Positions 9,071 through 16,589 of a DNA stretch of 64,000 nt are shown here, one piece after another; the stretch's first letter is position 1; each line of letters begins with the position of its first letter. Source of the stretch: Halospina sp040196175 (GTDB lineage Bacteria > Pseudomonadota > Gammaproteobacteria > Pseudomonadales > Oleiphilaceae); contig NZ_JBEFNF010000005.1 in assembly GCF_040196175.1 (NCBI RefSeq), positions 124,001-188,000 on the forward strand. Direction: 5' to 3'. The translations under genes were made by a program, and so were the position numbers. Under the pieces are notes generated by a model. That model did not search any database, was not told the origin of the DNA, and worked only from the letters and a program-made list of their open reading frames with translations.

Positions 9071-10567
9071 CTACAGCCAAGGCGCACGGCTGGTTTCAAC
9101 CCGCCACAGAAGCTGGTCCATGAGACCGGTACCGCTCCGCCAGGGGATGAATGGAATCCGGAAGCCACCGGAGCCTAGACGGATGCCCAGATTAGCCAGG
9201 CCTGCGCGGCGTTGGAGCGGGTTCTGGAAAAGCCGCAACGTCTGTACCCGGTAGGCGTCGAAAATGGTGTAGTGACAGCCAATAAGGCCGCCGCGCAGGA
9301 TAACCCGCTCCCCTTGCAGGCACCAGCCCTGGCGACACCAGTTGAGACCGATCAGTGGCGGCGCCGGAAGTAGCGCGCTCAGAATCCAGGCTGGCATGTC
9401 ACTGGTGAAAACCCAGAGGGCAGCGGCTACCGTCAGGGTTGCCCAGAGCACCAGTCGGGGCAGCATGAAGCGGGCACTGACAGGCTGAAAGCGCAGTCCT
9501 TGCCAGTCCAGACCTGGGTAGAGCGTCTGGATAATTCGGGTCTGTTCTGCCGCATTAAGCGAGGGCGCCAGAAGCGCTCCGCCGGCATCGGGCTGATCCG
9601 GCAGCGAGGGACCTATGGGGTGACAGCTGAGATGGTGCCGGCAGAACAAGCGGGCGATAAAGCTCTGCGCTAGATGCAGGTGCTGTATGCGTTGGTGGCG
9701 GATGCCCTGTTCACGTTGGGTCAGCAAGCCCGAGGTGATTCGGTAGCGCTCGCCTTCGCGGAACAGCTGGTAACCCTGGTAACGGACCAGGGCCATGACG
9801 ACCGAGGCAATGGCCATCACGATCAGCAGGAGCAACAGGGCCAGGGGCAACACCAGTGACTCCGGGAACCAGGCTGGCATGGCTTCAATGGCCGCATCCA
9901 TGGTCTTTTCGGCCTGTTGGCTATCACTGTCGTCCATGTTCCGGGTCAGGGCGCCCATGATTGAGGCAGCAATGGCGCCGCCCCAGAGGATCGCAGGGCT
10001 GCTGATGCCATAGATGATCAGGTCGCAAGGGCGACGTCCCAGCAGTACATGGGATGCGGGCGATGTGCTCGCGGTGTCCTCCGGGCCCGAATTGTACTGG
10101 GCGTCCCCTTCATCCAGCGCCCGGTCTCTGAGCCTTTGCGCCTCCGCCAACGCAATACCCGGCAGGTGCACTTCTTCACTGGCAGATCCGGCGGATTCAA
10201 TGGTCAGGCGCGCGAGTCCGAACGGTCTGAGATAGATCGGGCGTTCCAGCCTTACGTTCTGTATGCGCTCGAATGCCAGTGTCAGCTTATGGCGGGTGAA
10301 TACGCCCTGCTGGACCTGAATGGCGCCATCGTGAACCCGGTAGAGGAAACGCAGCCAGCTCATGACCGCCATTGCGACACCCAGAATGACCAGTGTCAGG
10401 ACGGTGGTGGCGATCATCAGTGGGGATTCGCGGGCAAACGCGAACGTGCCCGCAATAAGCCCCAGAAGCGGGCCAGGGTTGCTGCCCACCAGCTGGCGCA
10501 AAAAGACCAGACCATGGTGGATGATGGCCAGAGGCGAGACCCGGTGCCAGTCACTGCGGTACATCAT
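9071..10567 (-). CDS. Bacterial PH-domain membrane protein (YdbT-like)
   Basis: From the ATG pair at 10567 this is a 498-aa protein, close to the length of Bacillus YdbT (about 490 aa), with pairs of membrane helices alternating with bPH2 (DUF304) domains. The first PH-like segment is FLYRVHDGAIQVQQGVFTRH (about residues 64-83) with QNVRLERP after it. Others occur around RYRITSGLLTQREQGIRHQRIQHLHL and near GCHYTIFDAYRVQTLRLFQN (each longer than quoted here in the protein). The frame is open to 10831, but that extension runs over the upstream gene and is rejected. The start overlaps that gene by 17 bases. YdbS/YdbT pairs are linked to antimicrobial-peptide resistance in Bacillus; the function here is unproven. 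Confidence 0.82.
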   Translation of the reverse strand: MMYRSDWHRVSPLAIIHHGLVFLRQLVGSNPGPLLGLIAGTFAFARESPLMIATTVLTLVILGVAMAVMSWLRFLYRVHDGAIQVQQGVFTRHKLTLAFERIQNVRLERPIYLRPFGLARLTIESAGSASEEVHLPGIALAEAQRLRDRALDEGDAQYNSGPEDTASTSPASHVLLGRRPCDLIIYGISSPAILWGGAIAASIMGALTRNMDDSDSQQAEKTMDAAIEAMPAWFPESLVLPLALLLLLIVMAIASVVMALVRYQGYQLFREGERYRITSGLLTQREQGIRHQRIQHLHLAQSFIARLFCRHHLSCHPIGPSLPDQPDAGGALLAPSLNAAEQTRIIQTLYPGLDWQGLRFQPVSARFMLPRLVLWATLTVAAALWVFTSDMPAWILSALLPAPPLIGLNWCRQGWCLQGERVILRGGLIGCHYTIFDAYRVQTLRLFQNPLQRRAGLANLGIRLGSGGFRIPFIPWRSGTGLMDQLLWRVETSRAPWL

Positions 10568-11165
10568 CGTTTCCCTCGTCGGGCTCCGGTTCGTCCCTAT
10601 CGTCAGCCTGGTTGAGCAGGTACTGGCGCAGGCGCTGCCCCAGGGGTTCTTCCAGCCCGGGAATGACCAGATCCGCCTGCTGGCCGCCTGCGCCATAACA
10701 TTTGAGCGTGACCAGTCCAAACCAGCGCTCCAGCGGGCCGTTCTCGGTCTGGATATGCTGAATACGATTGCGCGGAATAACGGTGGTACTCTTCCAGAGC
10801 AGCCCTTCATGGAAGAGGACGTCCTGCTCACGGATGGCGTAGCGCTTTACCCTGGCGGCGGGGTAGCTCAGCAGGGTCGGGATCAGCAGGAGAAGCCATG
10901 CGGTGGCCACCAGCATGGTTGTAACGGGGATCAGGCCAAGGGCGCTGAGGGCGAGCCCCCCGATCCCGGCAGGTAACCAGAACCCGAGCCCGCTGAGCAG
11001 GGCCATGCGTGCATAGCTCGGCGCGAGCGTCTGCCAGTGGGCCTGTTCAATGCTGGGCAGTTGTCCTGAATCGAGATCAGCGTTGGAGAACGATGGCGGC
11101 ATGGGCATCCCAGGGGACCGGGTGTGAGAGTGCAAAGTATCAGGGGCGAGCGGCTGCTGTTGCAA
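10551..11165 (-). CDS. Bacterial PH-domain membrane protein (YdbS-like)
   Basis: A 204-aa protein with a hydrophilic N-terminus, two membrane helices (about residues 53-73 and 78-100) and one bPH2 domain (RYAIREQDVLFHEGLLWKS, about 108-126, then IPRNRIQHIQTENGPLER). It is the usual small partner of a YdbT-like protein and lies directly upstream of it. The listed start is TTG at 11165; ATG codons at 11108 and 11102 (MPMPPSF) are good alternatives giving about 183-185 aa, and no ribosome site decides between them. The tail is acidic (DEPEPDEGNDDVPQ). Confidence 0.8.
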   Translation of the reverse strand: MQQQPLAPDTLHSHTRSPGMPMPPSFSNADLDSGQLPSIEQAHWQTLAPSYARMALLSGLGFWLPAGIGGLALSALGLIPVTTMLVATAWLLLLIPTLLSYPAARVKRYAIREQDVLFHEGLLWKSTTVIPRNRIQHIQTENGPLERWFGLVTLKCYGAGGQQADLVIPGLEEPLGQRLRQYLLNQADDRDEPEPDEGNDDVPQ

Positions 11166-11303
11166 GCTCCGGGCCCGGACGCCTGACGAGGCCGGTGGAT
11201 CGGCAGCCTTTGGCGTTAGCGTTTTATGCTGGTGCGGCGGCGCTGGTGATCTATGCTGGTATGATTAAAGGGCAATCATAAAGCGGCTTCTGTGAGAGGT
11301 GTC

Positions 11304-12749
11304 ATGGCCGAAACGGGACCAACGCAACCCCCGACCCGGGGATCCTCGAATGACTGGGTGCGGTACCTCAGCCAGGCGGAGATGCCGGTGCTGGCGGAAA
11401 CGCTCAGGGAGATCAGCCAGCTCACGGACAGTGACAGTTCCACTGTGAACCAGCTTGCGGATGTCATCCTCAAGGACGCGGACCTGACCTCCCAGGTCCT
11501 GCGGCTTTCCAATACGGTTTTCTACAACCGTTCCCGCGTAAGTGTCAGTACTGTCAGCCGGGCTATCACGCTGATTGGTTTTGATGCCGTGCGCGCCATG
11601 GCCATATCCTCGCTGGTTATTGATGCACTGCTCTCACGCAATCCCCGCACCCATCTTCTACGCTGCCTGGCCCGGTCGTTGCACGCTGCTGTCCAGGCCC
11701 GATCCCTGCTGCCCTCACGCAGCTCGGATAAAAAGGAAGAAGTTTTCGTTGCGGCGCTGTTGAGTCATATCGGTGAGTTGGCCTTCTGGGCCTGCCGTAT
11801 TCCCCAGGCGGATGAACTGGATCGGAAGATGAACCAGATGGACCCGGTGGCAGCCCAGAAGGAAGTCATCGGAGCGAGTTTTGCCAGTATTACCCGCGGG
11901 CTGGCCTCTACCTGGTCACTGGGGCCGCTGGTCAAAGAGGTGGTCTCTTCCGGCAAGGCGAACTCCGCCGCATCAGCATTGGTACGCCATTCGCTAACAC
12001 TGGCGGAAGCCTCCGAGCGCGGATGGCACGACCGGCAGGTGGAGCAGGTCGTGGAGAAACTGGCCGGATCTCTGAAGGAATCGAAAACGGAGTTGCAGGA
12101 AAAAATCCAGGAGAATTCCCGGGAAGCGGCGGAAGTGGCGGTTTCCTACGGCATGCCTCAGGTTACAGCGCTGCTGCCGCAGCGTGATGATGACGACGAC
12201 ACCGCCGGCGAAGGTCAGCTGGATTCCCATGGCGATTCCATGCTTCAGCTTCGAATCCTGCGTGAACTCTCCGAGTTGCTGGTGGATAACCCGGATCTGA
12301 ATTTAGTGTTCCAGACTGTGGTGGAGGGCATGCACCGCGCCATTGGTTTGCAGCGTGTTGTGCTATTGATGCGGGATCGTAAAGGGCAGAATCTGATTAC
12401 GCGCAAGGTGCTGGGAGAGGGAACGGCGCACTGGCGTGACGAGTTCATCATCGACATGCAGGGTCGTGATCTGCTGGCCAGGGCGGCTACGGCAGGTGAG
12501 TGTCTGTTCCTGTCGAATCCGGAAGACAAGCCATGGAAAAATTATGAACGTCCGGGGTTCGATCGCCACATTGGACGAAGGACAGGGCTTTTCGGGCCAT
12601 TGATGGTGGGCGAGCGGGTGGTTGGTCTTTTCTATGCCGACAACAGTGATCTCTATCAGCCACCGGATCGTGAGCAGTTTCAGGCGTTCAGCCATTTTGC
12701 GCAGCAGGCGCAGCTCTGTCTTAACAACCTGTCCGAGACGTCGGGATGA
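11304..12749 (+). CDS. HDOD-GAF signalling protein
   Basis: The 481-aa protein has an N-terminal HDOD domain (about residues 20-220: ADVILKDADLTSQVLRLSN followed by SRAITLIGFDAVRAMAISSL) and a C-terminal GAF domain (about 315-475). HDOD proteins are HD-like domains that usually lack metal-dependent catalysis and act in signalling, often linked to c-di-GMP, motility or DNA replication control. GAF domains bind small ligands. ATG 11304 is preceded by GAGAGGT (11293-11299) at a good distance; GTG 11292 is an in-frame alternative. The gene diverges from the PH-domain operon. Confidence 0.85.
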   Translation: MAETGPTQPPTRGSSNDWVRYLSQAEMPVLAETLREISQLTDSDSSTVNQLADVILKDADLTSQVLRLSNTVFYNRSRVSVSTVSRAITLIGFDAVRAMAISSLVIDALLSRNPRTHLLRCLARSLHAAVQARSLLPSRSSDKKEEVFVAALLSHIGELAFWACRIPQADELDRKMNQMDPVAAQKEVIGASFASITRGLASTWSLGPLVKEVVSSGKANSAASALVRHSLTLAEASERGWHDRQVEQVVEKLAGSLKESKTELQEKIQENSREAAEVAVSYGMPQVTALLPQRDDDDDTAGEGQLDSHGDSMLQLRILRELSELLVDNPDLNLVFQTVVEGMHRAIGLQRVVLLMRDRKGQNLITRKVLGEGTAHWRDEFIIDMQGRDLLARAATAGECLFLSNPEDKPWKNYERPGFDRHIGRRTGLFGPLMVGERVVGLFYADNSDLYQPPDREQFQAFSHFAQQAQLCLNNLSETSG

Positions 12750-12786
12750 TGACAGAAAGGATCCGGGCTGTTGGCCTACAAAAGGT

Positions 12787-12804
12787 GGGGGCCCTGAGGC
12801 CCCC
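12787..12804. terminator. GC-rich hairpin after the HDOD-GAF gene
   Basis: A perfect 7-bp stem (GGGGGCC/GGCCCCC) with a CTGA loop lies 37 bases after the HDOD-GAF stop. There is no T-run on either side, so it may be a weak or Rho-assisted terminator. Confidence 0.45.
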
Positions 12805-12901
12805 GAGAGGATGTGACATCCCTGTCATGCCATGACCCTTGCTAAGGTCAGATTGCCCAGATATCGGAGCCGTTGACCCCGATATTTTTATATTAAATGA
12901 A

Positions 12902-12936
12902 AACCAGTAACAAATGCAAACGATAATTTACTGGTT
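12902..12936. repeat. 9-bp inverted repeat in AT-rich gap
   Basis: AACCAGTAA (12902-12910) and TTACTGGTT (12928-12936) are perfect inverted arms around a 17-base AT-rich loop. The surrounding gap (12750-13048) holds no convincing gene and is visibly AT-richer than its flanks. It could be an operator or a small RNA hairpin. Confidence 0.4.
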
Positions 12937-12985
12937 GTTGGGTTGGTCGGGTTGCTCAAGAAAAGCGTGACTCCGTTGTAAGTAA

Positions 12986-13003
12986 AGGGGCCCGAAGGCC
13001 CCT
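12986..13003 (-). terminator. Rho-independent terminator of the FecA-like receptor gene
   Basis: Read on the minus strand, a stem AGGGGCC/GGCCCCT closes on a TTCG tetraloop and is followed by TTTACTTAC. It sits 45 bases after the stop of the TonB-dependent receptor gene. Confidence 0.75.
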
Positions 13004-13048
13004 CGGCGTGTCATGTCACTGTTGCCGGGTAACCTGAATGCGATGGCG

Positions 13049-15343
13049 CTAGAAGTCCACTTCAACACCGGCCCAGTAGGTGCGCGGCATGCCGGGGCGG
13101 GCACCTGCTGGGTTCCAGGACGAGATGTATTCTTTATCCGTGGCGTTCTCGACGCTGACGATACCGCTTACCTGGTCGGTGAATGCGTAGCGACCGGAAA
13201 CGTCCACCAGGAATCGTGACTCGATCGTCTTATCAGCGGGGATGGCACCACTGCCGGCTTCAGACCGGGCATCGCTGACATAGTTGCCGGTCACGTCACC
13301 GGACCAGGGGCCCGTCTCAATGCCCGCTGTCAGCGTCAGCTGGTGTTCGGGGATGTTCGGTAGTTCGTCGCCTTTCTGGGCATTGCCCCAGGAAGCGAAC
13401 TCACGATCAATGTTGTTGCTGGTGAATTCCGACTCTGTGTAGGTATAGGTCACACTGAGCGGTAGGTTGACGCCGAGCTGCTGGTCTGCCCCCAGGTCAT
13501 AGAGTGCTGTTGCCTCCAGCCCCTGGATCTCGACTTCGCCGCCGTTGAAAGTCTCGCCTTTCTGTACTTGCTGACTGCTGCAGCCGGAGGAAAGGCTGCA
13601 TTCGGCAAGCAGGTTGTCGTAGTCGTTGTAGAACGCGATCAGCTCAGAGGAAAAGGCGCCCTGGTCGTAACGGGCACCCAGCTCGTAATTGATGCTGGTC
13701 TCCTCTTCCGCATCCGGCTTGGAGCCCGCTGGGGAGAAACCACGGTGCACACCTCCCAAAAGCGTCAGTGCATCGTTGACCTGGTAGGTCGCGCCAATGC
13801 CCGGTGTGACCACGTCGTAGCTGTTTTCCCGGCCACCGGTGACGTTGTTCCGCGCCACATCACCAAACTCGGTCCGTTCCAGATCAATGGACTCATAGCG
13901 CACGCCCGGCATTACCTGCCAGCGGCCGAAGGACATGGTGTTGAGCACGTAACCGGCAATGGCATCCGCCTCGGTCTTGCGGTTGGAGCCGGTGCGCGGG
14001 CCGCCGCTGGTGCCAGTGAACACCATGGAGCCGTTAGCCGTCATGGCGTACTCATCGTCCCACTCATGCCGGTCGATCTCGTCCTCGTGAACGCGCAGGC
14101 CCACGTCCAGGTCGTGCTGGATGGCGCCGGTGGTGAAGCGGTAGCCGAGTTCCGTCTGGATGCCCTGGCTGTAGTATTTGCGGTTGCCGGCATCCACGTT
14201 GGCAATTGGACCAGTATTGCCTGGGCCCTCGTAGGCATCGCCAGATACTGGGCTGCCCTTGAGCCAGCTCAGCAGGGCCTGATTGTCATCGGGGTTGGTA
14301 ATAATCTCGTTGTGGCTCGTGCCGTTCACGTTGCCAAGCTTGTACCAGTTCCGTTCAAAGTCGTTCCGGTACAGCGTGGTGGTCAGATCGAGATCCTCCG
14401 AGAACTCGATGTAGTGGGTCAGGCTGTACTGCTCACGCTCGCTGTGGAAGCGGTCCTGGGCCGAGGCGGCATAGCGACGATAGGGATCATCCTGGAAGTC
14501 GGACAGGGTCTGGCCCATGTAGCTTTCGTTGGCGTCGCGCTCGCTCATGCCAACCTTCAGGTCTACTTGCTGGTAGTACTCGGCGCCCGGGGCGGAGTGC
14601 CAACGCAGCTTGCCCACGAATTCGCGGCGCTCAAAGCCGGTGTCCTGCTCGCTGAGGTTCTCGCTGCGCTGGCCCTGCACATCGCGCGGGGTATCCAGGT
14701 CGCGGAAGCCGTCGGAGCCGTCGGTATAGCCCTCGATCATCCAGCCCCATTGACCCTCGGAGCCACCGATATGGGCGTGATGGCGTTCCCCGCCGTCGGA
14801 GCCGAGCATCGACTGGATGCGGCCGCTGAATTCCTTGGACGGGATCGGCGTGGAGATCATGTTGAGGGCGCCGCCGTTGGTGTAGGGGCCATACTGGATG
14901 GCGCTGGAGCCCTTGCGCGCCTCGACGTTGTGCATGCGCCCAACCGGTGGGAAGTAGTAGGCGGACGGCGCCGCATAGGGGGCGGGGGCGGCCAGGATGC
15001 CGTCCTCCATCAGCGTGATCTTGCTGCTGCGCCCGGTGGCTGTGCCCCGCATGCCGATGTTGGGGAAGAGGCCGAAGCCGTCCTCCTGACGCATGTTAAC
15101 ACCGGGGATCTGCCTGAGTACCCGGATGGGGTCCCCGTAGTTGTGCCGATCCAGTGCTTCCTCATCAATCACATGGGCCGAGCCGGGTACATTGCTGATG
15201 CGTTCCGGGCCGCCGGTGATGGTGAGCTGATCCAGTGTGAAATCCTGCTGGGATCCGTTTTCCTGGGCCTGGGCAGCGCCCGCGGTGAGCATCGCGGCAA
15301 TGGCCAGGGTGAGGGTTCTGCGTCGGGATTGGATGCGCTGCAT
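13049..15343 (-). CDS. TonB-dependent siderophore receptor, FecA-like
   Basis: A 764-aa outer-membrane receptor. The signal peptide ends in AGAAQA (about residue 26). The plug domain follows (VIDEEALDRHNYGDPIRVLR, then GMRGTATGRSSKITLMEDG near 110-128), then a 22-strand-type barrel ending in WAGVEVDF with the usual terminal Phe. The plug resembles ferric-citrate receptor FecA and iron-chelate receptors, but there is no FecA-type N-terminal signalling domain between signal peptide and plug. Import would be driven by a TonB-ExbBD complex. A Fur-box-like site lies 54 bases upstream, so iron repression is likely. A hairpin terminator follows the gene. Confidence 0.92.
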   Translation of the reverse strand: MQRIQSRRRTLTLAIAAMLTAGAAQAQENGSQQDFTLDQLTITGGPERISNVPGSAHVIDEEALDRHNYGDPIRVLRQIPGVNMRQEDGFGLFPNIGMRGTATGRSSKITLMEDGILAAPAPYAAPSAYYFPPVGRMHNVEARKGSSAIQYGPYTNGGALNMISTPIPSKEFSGRIQSMLGSDGGERHHAHIGGSEGQWGWMIEGYTDGSDGFRDLDTPRDVQGQRSENLSEQDTGFERREFVGKLRWHSAPGAEYYQQVDLKVGMSERDANESYMGQTLSDFQDDPYRRYAASAQDRFHSEREQYSLTHYIEFSEDLDLTTTLYRNDFERNWYKLGNVNGTSHNEIITNPDDNQALLSWLKGSPVSGDAYEGPGNTGPIANVDAGNRKYYSQGIQTELGYRFTTGAIQHDLDVGLRVHEDEIDRHEWDDEYAMTANGSMVFTGTSGGPRTGSNRKTEADAIAGYVLNTMSFGRWQVMPGVRYESIDLERTEFGDVARNNVTGGRENSYDVVTPGIGATYQVNDALTLLGGVHRGFSPAGSKPDAEEETSINYELGARYDQGAFSSELIAFYNDYDNLLAECSLSSGCSSQQVQKGETFNGGEVEIQGLEATALYDLGADQQLGVNLPLSVTYTYTESEFTSNNIDREFASWGNAQKGDELPNIPEHQLTLTAGIETGPWSGDVTGNYVSDARSEAGSGAIPADKTIESRFLVDVSGRYAFTDQVSGIVSVENATDKEYISSWNPAGARPGMPRTYWAGVEVDF

Positions 15344-15396
15344 GATTGTTCTGTCTTCCTCTGGTGGATTGGATGCGGGTCTTGCTGATGAATAAA

Positions 15397-15415
15397 CGTA
15401 ATGCGAATGATTATT
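15397..15415 (-). promoter_or_regulatory. Putative Fur box
   Basis: On the minus strand the 19-mer AATAATCATTCGCATTACG matches the core of the Fur consensus (ATAATnATTnnCATT type) and lies 54 bases upstream of the receptor ATG. The call rests on sequence resemblance plus the iron-receptor context. Confidence 0.65.
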
Positions 15416-15470
15416 GAGGGCAAAAGATTATTCTTAGATTAATGCGGTGTCAATCTTTCCGTGATGCAGA

Positions 15471-16517
15471 TTATCCAGGAGGCTTTGAAGGCAGGAATCG
15501 GCTGCGGTAGGCCCCTGGCGTCATGCCGGTACGGGCATGGAAGAGACGGGAAAAGGCGCTGGTGTCTTCGTAGCCTACCGCCCGGGTGATTTCTGACAGG
15601 CGTCGGTGGGGCTGTTCCAGCAGTTTCTTGGCCTTTTCCACACGCAGCTGCTGGAGATAGCGGAGGGGCGTGTCGCCGGTGGCGTTGCGGAAGCGGCGCT
15701 TGAAGGTGCGCGGGGTCATGTGGAAGCGTTCGGCCAGTTCGTCCATGCGGATGGATTCGGCCAGGTGTTCGGCCAGCCAGTCCTGCACCGCGCTGATGGC
15801 CTCGTCCTGGTGGTAGCGTCGGGCATGGATGCTGCCATAGGCGGCCTGGCTTTCCCGCCCCATGTCCATGACGAAGGCCCGGGCCAGGGCGCGGGCGGTA
15901 TCCACGCCACAGTAGCGTTCCACCAGGAAAAGGCCCAGATCCAGCCAGGCCATGCCGCCGCCCGCGCAGAAGACATTGTCGTCCGCTGTGATCAGACGGT
16001 GCGGACACAGGTCCACCTCCGGGTAGCGTTCGCGGAAAAGGCCACTGTAGCCCCAGTGGGTGGTGGCCTCGCGACCGTCCAGAAGGCCCGCCTCCCCAAG
16101 CAGGAAAGCACCCGTGCAGTTACTGGCCAGGTCGCGGCCTTCGTCATGCCAACGCCGGAGCAGGGGGAGTAGCGCCCGGTTGGCATTCAGGGTCTCATCA
16201 ATGTCGCCACCGATGGTCGGAATGATCATCAGGTCGGCGGGGGGCGCCGCATCCCAGCGGCTACCGGCCATGAGGCTGACGCCATTGACGCAATGGCAGG
16301 GACCACCATCGGCGGTCGCCAGGGTGACGCTGAACCTGGGTTCCGGCTGTTCATCGTGGATGCGGGCCCAGGTCACACCCGCCATCCGGAACAGGTCCAT
16401 GACGCCGGTAATGGCGGTGGCCAGGGCTTTCTCGAAGCCGATTATGGTGATCTGGTAGTGTTCCGACTGCGGCATTCCGGCATCGATGGGTGGCAGGATC
16501 AGCCAATATTGTGTCAT
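15471..16517 (-). CDS. GlxA-type AraC-family transcription regulator
   Basis: The 348-aa protein joins an N-terminal DJ-1/PfpI-like domain (about residues 20-190, with the nucleophile-elbow-like ASNCTGAFLLGEAGLLDG near 118-135) to a C-terminal AraC helix-turn-helix pair (RMDELAERFHMTPRTFKRRF near 259-278 and the signature around DTSAFSRLFHARTGMTPGAY near 319-338). GlxA/FtrA-type regulators control catabolic genes. It is divergent from the acyl-CoA dehydrogenase gene with 72 bases between them, so those genes are the first candidates for regulation. MPQSEHYQ at 16475 is an alternative start. Confidence 0.87.
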   Translation of the reverse strand: MTQYWLILPPIDAGMPQSEHYQITIIGFEKALATAITGVMDLFRMAGVTWARIHDEQPEPRFSVTLATADGGPCHCVNGVSLMAGSRWDAAPPADLMIIPTIGGDIDETLNANRALLPLLRRWHDEGRDLASNCTGAFLLGEAGLLDGREATTHWGYSGLFRERYPEVDLCPHRLITADDNVFCAGGGMAWLDLGLFLVERYCGVDTARALARAFVMDMGRESQAAYGSIHARRYHQDEAISAVQDWLAEHLAESIRMDELAERFHMTPRTFKRRFRNATGDTPLRYLQQLRVEKAKKLLEQPHRRLSEITRAVGYEDTSAFSRLFHARTGMTPGAYRSRFLPSKPPG

Positions 16518-16589
16518 TGATGACAGTAGGCGGCCATGGCCGGTTGTGGCAACGTGGGAACGGAATAAACCAGCGGAGACTCAATCGTC

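Noticed and set aside
9071..10831. Longer 586-aa reading of the YdbT-like protein
   Set aside because: The first 88 residues run over the partner gene in another frame and lack PH or membrane features; ATG 10567 gives the family length.
13568..15388. 606-codon open frame on the + strand across the FecA-like receptor
   Set aside because: It is antisense to a well-supported receptor gene, is low in recognisable domains and reflects high-GC codon bias on the opposite strand.
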